Shown here piece after piece: positions 1-4,813 of a stretch of DNA of 5,042 nucleotides. The notes below the pieces were generated by a model. It made no database searches, had not been told where the DNA came from, and worked only from the letters and a program-made list of their open reading frames with translations. The stretch comes from Spirochaetia bacterium (lineage in GTDB: Bacteria > Spirochaetota > Spirochaetia > PWKH01): positions 1 through 5,042 of the forward strand of contig JAIPFU010000127.1 in NCBI GenBank assembly GCA_021736505.1, in the 5' to 3' direction. The stretch's first letter is position 1; every line of letters starts with the position of its first letter. The position numbers and the translations under genes were made by a program.

Positions 1-1
1 T

Positions 2-103
2 ATTTATCCGAGAAAGATTCTGCAGGGGAAAGCCCCATTAGAGGTACTTATAAATGAGTTAGGGGATGATTTCCATCTACCTGACTTCCTGGAGGTTAAA
101 TAA
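2..103 (+). CDS. IS30-like transposase, C-terminal tail (cut by window start)
   Basis: An open frame enters from the left edge and ends at TAA 101-103, giving 33 residues. It contains YPRKILQGKAPLEVL, which resembles the C-terminus of IS30-family DDE transposases, where an N-R-P-R-K-x-L-x-x-K-T-P-x-E-V-F pattern closes the catalytic domain. The catalytic residues would lie upstream, outside the window, so it cannot be told whether the gene is intact. About 30 bases after the stop the sequence changes to a different element, so little or no terminal repeat is left. The family call rests on one short motif. Other transposases with an integrase-like core end similarly, so confidence is moderate. 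Confidence 0.55.
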   Translation: MYPRKILQGKAPLEVLINELGDDFHLPDFLEVK

Positions 104-136
104 TGAAGAAAAGCGGTCAATTTACTTTACAGGGAA

Positions 137-229
137 CCATATGAGTTTCAAAAAGCAGTAATATTACGCTCAGGAGAGTTCGCTGCGAAAGGTTTTAGTT
201 GTTGGCAACAGTTCACTGCTATGCTATAC
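137..229 (+). pseudogene. Scrap of IS4-like transposase N-terminal region
   Basis: A 31-codon stretch without stops reads PYEFQKAVILRSGEF and then AAKGFSCWQQFTAMLY. The F-S-C-W-x-Q-F-x-x-M-L/F signature is typical of the N-terminal domain (DUF4372) of IS4-family transposases. There it precedes the catalytic domain. Nothing of that domain follows, because the reading frame runs into the terminal repeat of another element at 236. No start codon or ribosome site is visible, so this is a remnant trapped between the IS30-like tail and the next element. The match is short, and the family assignment is from memory of the motif. Confidence 0.4.
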
Positions 230-235
230 CCCCTG

Positions 236-547
236 TGTCAACATAGTTTACCCCTGAAGGTGATTAAAACCTAATCGTCTTTAGAGTAAAAAACTATAGA
301 GATGCATATGCGGTACAGTCGAGCAATTAAAGAATCGGTTTTAAAGAAAGTATTACCACCTGAGAGACGAAGCATACACGAAGTCAGTCAAGAATACAGA
401 ATCAGTGAACAAACTATCCGAAACTGGATTGATAAAGTAAATAACGGTATACTGAACTTAGATGCAGAGCTTAGCTTGTCCAGGCGACCCGTATGTGGCA
501 GAGCTCGCAGAGGAGAATCGACGCCTTCGTAAGGAATTGTGTTTGAT
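236..547 (+). mobile_element. Truncated insertion sequence: left terminal repeat plus orfA
   Basis: The segment opens with TGTCAACATAGTTTACCCC, a TG-starting end typical of insertion sequences, 72 bases before a small HTH orfA. The right boundary near 547 is where coding similarity to orfA stops and the end of another IS (TGCACTGAACCCC) begins. The second transposase gene and the right end are absent. Related end motifs (TGTCAACA, then AGTT followed by a C-run) recur at 3597-3652, suggesting that relatives of this element were active in the region. Confidence 0.5.
308..547 (+). pseudogene. Frameshifted HTH orfA (IS3/IS911-like transposase subunit)
   Basis: From ATG 308 the frame encodes MRYSRAIKESVLKKVLPPE followed by a helix-turn-helix (VSQEYRISEQTIRNWIDK, about residues 25-42). 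This is the DNA-binding N-terminus of a two-gene IS transposase. An in-frame ATG also exists at 302; 308 is preferred because MRYS-type starts are usual for such proteins, and AGAG lies just upstream. The frame loses similarity near 475-485. The sequence then continues one frame over as DPYVAELAEENRRLRKEL (about 487-543), the expected C-terminal leucine-zipper coiled coil. A frameshift is therefore needed to join the two halves. The gene is broken again at about 548 by the end of a minus-strand IS3 element. No orfB follows. Confidence 0.65.
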
Positions 548-681
548 TGCACTGAACCCCAAAACGGTTCCTTTTTTACTCCAATAAATCCCAAAAAAAA
601 GTACCAGATAGTTTAGCTTTCTAGGTGTCTCTGCACCCATTTTTCTCTTTCATTTTTTCAACGGAATAATGCTGAATAAAT
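548..681 (-). mobile_element. 3' end region of minus-strand IS3-family element
   Basis: The stretch between the minus-strand orfB stop (682) and the orfA remnant ends, on the plus strand, with TGCACTGAACCCCAAAA at 548. This resembles IS3-family termini, which begin with TG and carry a run of C then A. It would be the right end of the element whose transposase tail lies at 682-915. At about 134 bases the distance from stop codon to terminus is longer than usual for IS3 elements, so foreign sequence may be included. No coding region was found in it. Confidence 0.4.
554..577 (+). terminator. Weak hairpin plus T-run inside an IS end
   Basis: GAACC (554-558) pairs perfectly with GGTTC (566-570) across a 7-base loop, and a T-run (572-577) follows one base later. 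This is the shape of a small intrinsic terminator for plus-strand transcription. The stem is only 5 bp, so activity is doubtful. It overlaps the presumed outer end of the minus-strand IS3 element, where it could limit transcription entering the element from outside. Confidence 0.25.
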
Positions 682-915
682 TCAGCGTACAGTATACATT
701 ACCGGCAGCGTACCGAGGGGATTTACCATGCGAAATGCCGTCGGACTCAAATTTCCCAATTCCTGTTTTCTCCTTACTTGATTATAATAGATAATATAGT
801 CTTCCACAATTCCAGAAATTCTTCTTCCTGATATTTGATGATTATTTATGTCCTTCTTGCTGAAATGCGTATAGAGGCCTTCACTCTTGAGAATGCTGTT
901 AAATGATTCACAGGC
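682..915 (-). pseudogene. IS3-family orfB transposase, C-terminal fragment (minus strand)
   Basis: Read on the minus strand from 915 to the TGA at 684-682, this is an uninterrupted 77-residue frame. It starts ACESFNSILKSEGLY, continues through VEDYIIYYNQVRRKQELG, and reaches LSPTAFRM. It is the end of the DDE integrase core of an IS3-family orfB. The Glu of ACESF should be the third catalytic acid, and the Y-N-x-x-R-x-x-x-x-L-x-x-L-S-P block is the usual closing motif. The N-terminal two thirds, with both catalytic aspartates and the HTH domain, are missing. The fragment starts exactly inside the palindrome at 907-944, where it meets a second, non-identical orfB fragment pointing the other way. 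Confidence 0.7.
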
Positions 916-944
916 TTATACGAAACTTCGCATAAGCCTGTGAA
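907..944. repeat. 38-bp near-perfect palindrome at an IS3/IS3 junction
   Basis: The left arm TTCACAGGCTTAT (907-919) is perfectly complementary to the right arm ATAAGCCTGTGAA (932-944). After one A/C mismatch, CGAA pairs with TTCG inward, leaving an AC centre; 34 of 38 positions are symmetric. Each outer arm contains the codons GCC TGT GAA of an IS3 orfB, one on each strand. The palindrome is therefore the fusion point of two transposase fragments, not an independent operator. A strong hairpin could form in RNA or single-stranded DNA. Confidence 0.85.
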
Positions 945-1124
945 GGGTTCTTTGGTAGATTAAAGAACGAAATGTTCTACCATCGCTCGTGGGTGGGGGG
1001 CTCCATCGAAGATTTCTGTGCTCAGCTTGATGATTACATATACTGGTATAACGAAAAACGGATCAAAATGTCTTTAGGAGGAAGGAGCCCTCTTGAATAT
1101 CGAAGGAGTCAGGGGTTAGTGTAA
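936..1124 (+). pseudogene. IS3-family orfB transposase, C-terminal fragment (plus strand)
   Basis: A 62-residue frame without stops runs from GCC 936 to TAA 1122-1124. It begins ACEGFFGRLKNEMFY, continues with SIEDFCAQLDDYIYWYNEKR, and ends in IKMSLGGRSPLEYRRSQGLV. This is the classic C-terminal end of an IS3-family (IS150-like) orfB. The Glu of ACEGFF is the expected last catalytic acid, and WYNxxRIKxSLGxxSPxEYR is the closing signature. It differs clearly from the minus-strand fragment at 682-915, so the two come from different IS3 elements. The upstream part is missing. After the stop, the sequence to about 1155 (including TGTCCGCACCCC) resembles the 3' flank of such elements and then gives way to group II intron sequence. 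Confidence 0.8.
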
Positions 1125-1158
1125 TAAAAGGTTCAACTTAATGTCCGCACCCCAAAAG

Positions 1159-1287
1159 TATAAGAAATTGATGTATAAAAGACGTGCAACCCATTGGCTC
1201 AAAGGAATTTACAATAGAGATGCGAGGTTATTTCATCATTGGCAAGCATTGGGGATTTGCTCAGCGGTTCACGTATGGTTACGATAG
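1159..1287 (+). pseudogene. C-terminal end of a group II intron-encoded protein (intron A)
   Basis: The frame YKKLMYKRRATHWLKGIYN, followed by RDARLFHHWQALGI, resembles the extreme C-terminus of one class of group II intron reverse transcriptase/maturases. There a W-L-x-x-I...x-L-F-x-H-W block precedes the stop. The frame ends at TAG 1285-1287, already inside sequence that looks like intron domain V. All of the reverse transcriptase domain is absent. The assignment depends mainly on what follows: a domain V 3' half and a well-formed domain VI at the right distance. On the protein alone I would be unsure. Confidence 0.4.
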
Positions 1288-1318
1288 AGCCTCGGGGTGA
1301 TTTCCCGGGACTACTCAC
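1266..1318 (+). ncRNA. Group II intron A: domain V 3' half and domain VI
   Basis: GGTTCACGTATGGTT (1266-1280) looks like the 3' strand of domain V; its 5' partner strand is degenerate or lost. Domain VI is clear: CTCGGGG (1291-1297) pairs with TCCCGGG (1303-1309), including G-T wobbles, around a TGATT loop. An unpaired A (1310) then sits at the base of the stem, eight bases before the putative 3' end at 1318 (ACTACTCAC). A bulged adenosine 7-8 bases upstream of a 3' splice site ending in AY is the group II branch-point arrangement. Without a domain V catalytic strand and the 5' domains the ribozyme must be dead. Confidence 0.55.
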
Positions 1319-1933
1319 CTTCTTGAGCTGTTCCAACACGAAGACGATGCTCGAAAGTTCTATGAGACGCTGCAGAAACGGTTGGCGAAGTTCAATCTGG
1401 AGGTAGCCGAGGACAAAACGAGGATGATTCGCTTTGGTAGAGGAACCGGCTCGAAGGAAAGCTTTGACTTTCCCGGATTCACCCATATCAATGGAAAAAC
1501 GAGGAATGGAAACTACACTATTGTGCATCGAACAAGCAAAAAGAAGCTAAAGATAAAACAGCATACAGTGAAACAGTGGTTGATATGGAACATGCACAGA
1601 CCGGTGAGAGAAATCTTTAGGGGAATAAATCGCAGGCTGGTAGGTCAATATCAGTATTATGGTGTTAGCGGAAACATTTAAGGAATAGGTAAGTTATATT
1701 ACTACTGTTTCAAATCGCTCTTTAAAACCTTGAGAAGGAGAGGTCAGAAACATAGAATCAACTGGGATATTTTCAAACGGATGGTTCATGATATCGGCCT
1801 TGTACCTCCTCGGATCTGTGTGAAGATTTGGTACTTACCCGAAGAACGGGTTGAAGAGCCCTTTGTGGGAAAATCGCACGGCGGGTTCTGTAAGGGGAGT
1901 AGCACCCATGGAGTCATGGAGATGATATTGTGA
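1319..1933 (+). pseudogene. ltrA: Group II intron reverse transcriptase/maturase, C-terminal part (intron B)
   Basis: From 1319 the frame reads LLELFQHEDDARKFYETLQK and then RLAKFNLEVAEDKTRMIRFGR, the region directly after the YADD box of group II intron reverse transcriptases. FDFPGFTH follows, matching the RT domain 7 FLGF motif but with Pro for Leu. The thumb/maturase (X) domain comes next, with TSKKKLKIK, the P-V-R-E-I-x-x-x-I-N-R-R-L-x-G-Q-Y-x-Y-Y-G-V block and LRRRGQKHRINWDIFKRM. An in-frame TAA at 1679-1681, right after GVSGNI, splits the maturase domain; the same frame resumes at once and runs to TGA 1931-1933. The N-terminal half of the RT, including YADD, is missing, because the preceding bases are the 3' end of another intron. 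The final residues are translated domain V sequence, common for this intron class. The protein would be inactive. The symbol is used in its generic sense. Confidence 0.85.
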
Positions 1934-2010
1934 CACTTCCAAAGGAAACGGGAAGAAACAGGGAATACAAACTATCCCCTAAAGCTTCACAGGGCTACTT
2001 CTACTCGACT
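1856..2010 (+). ncRNA. Group II intron B: domain V and domain VI region
   Basis: GAGCCC (1856-1861) pairs with GGGTTC (1883-1888), bounding a 33-base element with an inner GTG/CAC stem. This is the position and outline of domain V (normally 34 bases, starting GAGC and ending GGTTC). The inner stem carries a G-G mismatch and the tetraloop is irregular, so it is decayed. Downstream, GGAGTAG (1896-1902) pairs with CTACTTC (1995-2001), enclosing about 90 bases like an expanded domain VI. CTACTCGAC (2001-2009) resembles a group II 3' end. The intron boundary is placed at about 2009-2010; no unambiguous branch-point bulge was found. Confidence 0.5.
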
Positions 2011-2014
2011 ATGA

Positions 2015-2071
2015 ATAAAGATCAAAGATGAGTCTGTATTAGAACGAAATTTATATGATAGGTTTTATTGA
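2015..2071 (+). pseudogene. Possible C-terminal tail of a lost operon gene
   Basis: Starting right after the presumed intron B end, an open frame of 18 codons reads IKDESVLERNLYDRFY near its end and stops at TGA 2069-2071. The next base is the A of the epimerase ATG, so stop and start abut. Such tight spacing is normal between genes of one operon. This suggests the tail is what remains of an upstream gene removed with the 5' side of the mobile elements. The peptide is too short to name a family, and chance openness cannot be excluded. Confidence 0.3.
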
Positions 2072-2995
2072 ATGAAGATATTAATTTTAGGTGCTAGTGG
2101 TTTTTTAGGTAAAAGTATTATAAGAAAAATATCTCCCTTAGCCGATAGTTTGACCCTTTTTGATATGTATTTTACCAAAGAACAGAGGAATAAGTATAAC
2201 TGCGTTGTTGGTGATTTTTCTAATCCAGGAGACTTAGAATCTGTAATAAAAGATGGCGTAGACACTGTTATACATCTAATTTCTACAACAGTTCCTTCAA
2301 CTAGTAATAAATGCCCAGCAGCAGATGTTAGTGGAAATCTTATTACAACAATAAATTTATTAGATATTTGTGTTAAAAAAGGTGTTAGTCGAATAATTTT
2401 CCCTTCTTCAGGCGGTACCGTCTATGGCGAGATTAATCGCCCAGCAAAAGAGAATGATCCTTGTCGACCTATTTGTTCTTACGGTATAGTGAAAAAGACT
2501 ATTGAAGAATATCTATATTTATATAATGAACTTTACGGTTTAGATTACCGAATTTTAAGAATCAGCAATCCTTATGGGTCCGGACAAGTAGGAGTAAAAC
2601 CTCAAGGTGCAATTGGTACTTTTTTACATCGCATTCTTGATAAAAAGCCTATAGAAATATGGGGAGATGGTAGTGTTATTCGAGATTATATATATGTAGA
2701 TGATGTAGCTAATGCTTTTTATAGTATAGTGAAATATGAAGGAGAGGAAAGGATTTTTAACGTAGGTACTGGAATTGGCCATTCACTAAATGATTTAATA
2801 GATATTATAGAAAATATAGTAGGTAATAAGGTGCTATGTAACTATACTCCAAAGAATGTTACAGATGTGCATTTAAACATACTTGATATATCAAAAATTA
2901 CAGACATAGTTGGATGGCAACCAATAACATCACTTGACGAAGGGATTGAAAACGTATATAGAAAACTCGTTAAAGAAAAGAAACAAAAAGAATAG
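2072..2995 (+). CDS. NAD-dependent epimerase/dehydratase (extended SDR, nucleotide-sugar type)
   Basis: A complete 307-residue protein and the only intact gene in the window. The N-terminal Rossmann fold has the dinucleotide loop GASGFLG (7-13) and an acidic residue (D31) at the end of the second strand, favouring NAD(H). GDFS (47-50) and VIHLIS (66-71) follow as in extended SDRs. The catalytic set is Ser of PSSGGTVYG (111-119) and Tyr137/Lys141 in SYGIVK. The substrate side shows NPYG (167-170), WGDGSVIRDYIYVDDVA (197-213), FNVGTG (229-234) and GWQP (281-284). These are hallmarks of UDP-glucose 4-epimerase-like and dTDP-glucose dehydratase-like enzymes acting on sugar nucleotides in the cytoplasm. 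Length is normal for the group. ATG 2072 abuts an upstream TGA, with a weak GATAGG ribosome site nine bases before. The exact substrate cannot be told; a role in O-antigen or capsule sugar supply is inferred. It ends with TAG, and no clear terminator follows. Confidence 0.9.
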   Translation: MKILILGASGFLGKSIIRKISPLADSLTLFDMYFTKEQRNKYNCVVGDFSNPGDLESVIKDGVDTVIHLISTTVPSTSNKCPAADVSGNLITTINLLDICVKKGVSRIIFPSSGGTVYGEINRPAKENDPCRPICSYGIVKKTIEEYLYLYNELYGLDYRILRISNPYGSGQVGVKPQGAIGTFLHRILDKKPIEIWGDGSVIRDYIYVDDVANAFYSIVKYEGEERIFNVGTGIGHSLNDLIDIIENIVGNKVLCNYTPKNVTDVHLNILDISKITDIVGWQPITSLDEGIENVYRKLVKEKKQKE

Positions 2996-3035
2996 CACTA
3001 AACAATATTTTTATTCAAATTAAGCGCTAAACAAT
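2994..3035 (+). repeat. Short direct repeat after the epimerase stop
   Basis: AGCACTAAACAAT (2994-3006, starting within the stop codon) recurs as AGCGCTAAACAAT (3023-3035), 12 of 13 bases identical, 29 bases apart. It may be a small tandem duplication or a target-site scar. No function is apparent. Confidence 0.5.
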
Positions 3036-3207
3036 CGAAACAAGAAACTTAGGATGATTTTTTGAGAAGTTAACGCTTTTATATCGTCTTTTCCTCCTGT
3101 AGGAATACGTCGTATGGTTTCTTTCTTTTACACGGTAAAAATACTACGGTTTTTCATTCAAAATGCGGCCATTTTTCTTTGGAAAATTTCTCAGGGCCCA
3201 CTTTTTA
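3036..3207. other. Intergenic stretch without recognisable gene
   Basis: This AT-rich stretch separates the epimerase region from the next IS end. The minus strand carries a perfect AGGAGG (3098-3093) ten bases upstream of a 20-codon open frame (IKALTSQKII..., ending at 3020) that lacks a standard start codon. The arrangement would fit the mutated start of a small gene, possibly from an IS leader, but no family is recognised. No tRNA, clear promoter or terminator was seen. Confidence 0.4.
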
Positions 3208-3233
3208 TACTGCTCCCAAAATTCTGGACAGTA
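3208..3233 (+). repeat. IS3-type left end with internal hairpin
   Basis: TACTGCTCCCAAAATTCTGG (3208-3227), followed by ACAGTA, has the C-run then A-run composition of IS3-family left ends and lies 40-60 bases upstream of an IS3-type orfA start. It also folds on itself: TACTG plus TCC pairs with GGACAGTA with one bulged C. The matching right end is absent from the window, so the exact outer base is uncertain. Confidence 0.45.
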
Positions 3234-3271
3234 CCTAAGTTAGATTGGTACGATAGAAATAGGAGGAAAAA

Positions 3272-3469
3272 ATGGGACGTAAGAGAAGAAGCGCCGAAGA
3301 GAAAGCACAAATTGCCCTTGAAGCACTTCGTGAGGACAAACCCGTTCGAGAGATCGCAGAAAAATACGGGGTACATCCAAATTAAATTAGCACTTGGAAA
3401 CGCTAGCTTTTATAAAACTCCAGCAGCGTATTCCAAAATGGAAAAAGAAGCAAAAAGAGAAAGAAATGA
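3272..3469 (+). pseudogene. Dead IS3-family orfA with three in-frame stops
   Basis: ATG 3272 follows a strong AGGAGG (3261-3266) five bases upstream. The frame encodes MGRKRRSAEEKAQIALEALR and then EDKPVREIAEKYGVHPN, the N-terminal helix-turn-helix of an IS3-family orfA. TAA (3383-3385) interrupts it at a position where relatives have Gln (HPNQI). The same frame goes on as ISTWKR, stop (3404-3406), LL, stop, NSSSVFQNGKRSKKRKK to TGA 3467-3469. The residues around these stops fit the continuing orfA sequence, and all three look like former Gln codons. No orfB follows; the element is cut off by unrelated sequence. The presumed left end lies at 3208. Confidence 0.75.
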
Positions 3470-3503
3470 CTGCTGCTACTAACTTAAATTCTTATACAGT
3501 CTG

Positions 3504-3604
3504 TGTTGACAAAAGGGAGCAGTTCCTTTCCCCTTAATCACTTGATGAGTACCCATCCTGTTTTCTTAAAGAGTTTTGATAGCATTCATTGCTTTGTGTC
3601 AACA
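3504..3604. repeat. Inverted TGTTGACA / TGTCAACA pair
   Basis: TGTTGACA (3504-3511) and TGTCAACA (3597-3604) are perfect 8-base inverted repeats facing each other over 85 bases with no coding region. The second is also the left end of the 56-bp palindromic element. The same octamer starts the truncated IS at 236. The pair may be leftover IS termini. The interior shows only a weak AAGGG/CCCTT fold. Confidence 0.4.
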
Positions 3605-3652
3605 GCGGTATAAAAGTTCACCCATGGGGGAACTTTAACTCCGGTGTTGACA
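3597..3652. mobile_element. 56-bp palindromic mini-element made of two IS ends
   Basis: The segment starts TGTCAACA (3597) and ends TGTTGACA (3652). Reading inward from either side gives TGTCAACAGCGG and TGTCAACACCGG, then AAAGTTC, then a C-run. By hand alignment the two 27-base arms match at 22 positions and meet at ATG in the middle. The arms resemble terminal repeats of an insertion sequence joined with no interior, like an internally deleted element or very small MITE. The TGTCAACA and AGTT-plus-C-run blocks are shared with the IS end at 236. No convincing target-site duplication flanks it. Confidence 0.6.
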
Positions 3653-3695
3653 GTGTTGAGAAAAACCTAAAAAAACGGAGAGTGTTAAACTAAAA

Positions 3696-4313
3696 ATGAA
3701 ATGGTTTTACTGTATAATCTCATTTAATGAATTTTCTTATGCTTGTTTAAAAAAAGTTTCAGAAGACTTTTAATGATCTTAATAGCTTTGGGTGGACCGC
3801 GAATTATGGGGATTCTATATATATTGTGTTTGGATCTAATCAAATCTCTGTAGGGACATTTGTAGACGAAATTTATAAGCTTTGTATAAGTAGCGTAGAT
3901 AGCAACGAGCTTGATTCAATAGCTATTTATCCATTAAGTGATTCTTTTGCTAAAATTATATTCCGAACAAGTTTGTAGCATTAAAGAAGAATCAAGAAAG
4001 TGGATTGTTTTTTTCTAATCGGGCAAATATTGAAGATCTTTCTAGAAAAATATTTCGCTCTAGGCGTAATGCAGCAATATCCATGGTAGAACAATCTCAT
4101 AGAGAGCTTCGATCTATAGCTAACTCAAAAAGTGATATCGAAAAATTAGTAAATACCTACCTGACCTCTATCCCATCCGAAAGTTGGCCTGCATATTTCC
4201 AGGCTAAAATTAGAACTCAAAATGATAACCACATAGTTTATTCATTTTCCGAAAAGATGTGGGATAGAACAAAATTTAGAAATTCATATAAATTTTATCA
4301 AGTAATTCTTTAA
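3696..4313 (+). pseudogene. Unrecognised gene with two compensating frameshifts
   Basis: Three consecutive open segments read as one protein of about 205 residues. Segment 1, from ATG 3696, is MKWFYCIISFNEFSYACLKK and then VSEDF, closed by TAA at 3771. One frame over it continues as NDLNSFGWTANYGDSIYIVF through SDSFAKIIF to TAG 3976-3978. Back in the first frame it continues as PNKFVALKKNQESGLFFSNR through RKIFRSRRNAAISM to FYQVIL and TAA 4311-4313. The shifts fit one extra T in the TTTT at 3768-3771 and one missing base near 3961. CGGAGAG (3676-3682) is a plausible but distant ribosome site. No transmembrane segment, signal peptide or known motif stands out, and I do not recognise the family. 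The composition resembles its ATP-grasp-like neighbour rather than the IS genes. It may originally have been one gene with that neighbour. Confidence 0.55.
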
Positions 4314-4321
4314 AGTTTGTC

Positions 4322-4609
4322 TTGGAAAATAAACAAGTAGGAGAGATATTTGCGGAAAAAATTGGATTAACTCTTCCCAAGCGTTTATTTTGCAATGTTT
4401 CTTTGAACAAAATAAATTTCATCAAAAATACTGTTCTTAAACCTAGACAAGGATCTGGAGCTTCTGGCGTTTATTTACTTTTAGAAGATAACCGATACTG
4501 GGTAGTAAAAGACAAAATTTATTATTCAAGTTTTCATGAGGTGAAATTGCATGCTCAAGAGCTTTTAAAAAAGGCAAAAGTATACCTGAATCCGTATAAA
4601 ATCGAGTAG
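4322..4609 (+). pseudogene. ATP-grasp-like protein fragment, truncated by an IS
   Basis: The frame (TTG 4322 to TAG 4607-4609, 95 residues; open from 4292) contains TVLKPRQGSGASGVYLLLED at residues 37-56. The V-x-K-P...G-S-G-x-x-G-V pattern is that of the ATP-binding lysine and glycine-rich loop of ATP-grasp enzymes. Such enzymes occur in polysaccharide and cell-surface clusters, where they ligate acids to amines or modify glycans. LPKRLFCNVS (18-27) just before fits the approach to this domain. Most of the ATP-grasp fold, including the metal-binding acidic residues, is missing. Coding probably ends near residue 88, where sequence resembling an IS1380-family terminus begins (about 4585). No Shine-Dalgarno precedes the TTG, so this may be the continuation of the gene at 3696-4313 after a further frameshift. 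The exact reaction is unknown. Confidence 0.5.
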
Positions 4610-4655
4610 CAGGCGGAAATGCTACTAAAAATCCACTCATAAATAATGAGCAAGG

Positions 4656-4699
4656 CTGATGACGACAGTTTCTGCCAACTTTACTGTCAGATTCATCAG
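4656..4699. repeat. Inverted repeat in the non-coding end of the IS1380-like element
   Basis: CTGATGA (4656-4662) and GACAGT (4664-4669) pair with ACTGTC (4683-4688) and TCATCAG (4693-4699), giving a 13-bp stem with a small internal loop. The hairpin lies downstream of the minus-strand transposase. No T-run follows on either strand, so a terminator role is not supported. Confidence 0.55.
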
Positions 4700-4813
4700 A
4701 ATCCGTTTCTCAAATCTATTAAAATAACCAGAATGGTTACTCAGCGAACATACTGAGGGCAGAGCTATGTTAAACAGAATAGAGGAAAGTTATTTAACTT
4801 AGAAAGATCGGCT

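Noticed and set aside
388..640. Minus-strand open frames across the orfA remnant
   Set aside because: They have no family-like motifs and run antisense to a recognisable HTH orfA and through an IS end.
907..944. Palindrome as a loxP- or dif-like recombination site
   Set aside because: The TTATACGAA and ACTTCGCATAA parts look superficially similar, but there is no 6-8 base asymmetric spacer between recombinase arms, and both outer arms are explained by IS3 coding sequence.
1199..1528. Minus-strand 109-codon open frame
   Set aside because: It is antisense to the group II intron domain VI and reverse transcriptase coding, whose motifs are clear on the plus strand.
3114..3482. Plus-strand 122-codon frame over the IS3 left end
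   Set aside because: It overlaps in another frame the recognisable IS3 orfA starting at 3272 with its own AGGAGG. Its residues show no domain and it reads through an IS terminus.
3504..3540. TTGACA at 3506 as a promoter -35 box
   Set aside because: No acceptable -10 box lies 16-18 bases downstream, and the hexamer is part of the recurring IS-end octamer.
4443..4640. Minus-strand open frame under the ATP-grasp-like fragment
   Set aside because: It is antisense to a frame with a credible ATP-binding loop, and no ribosome site or motif supports it.
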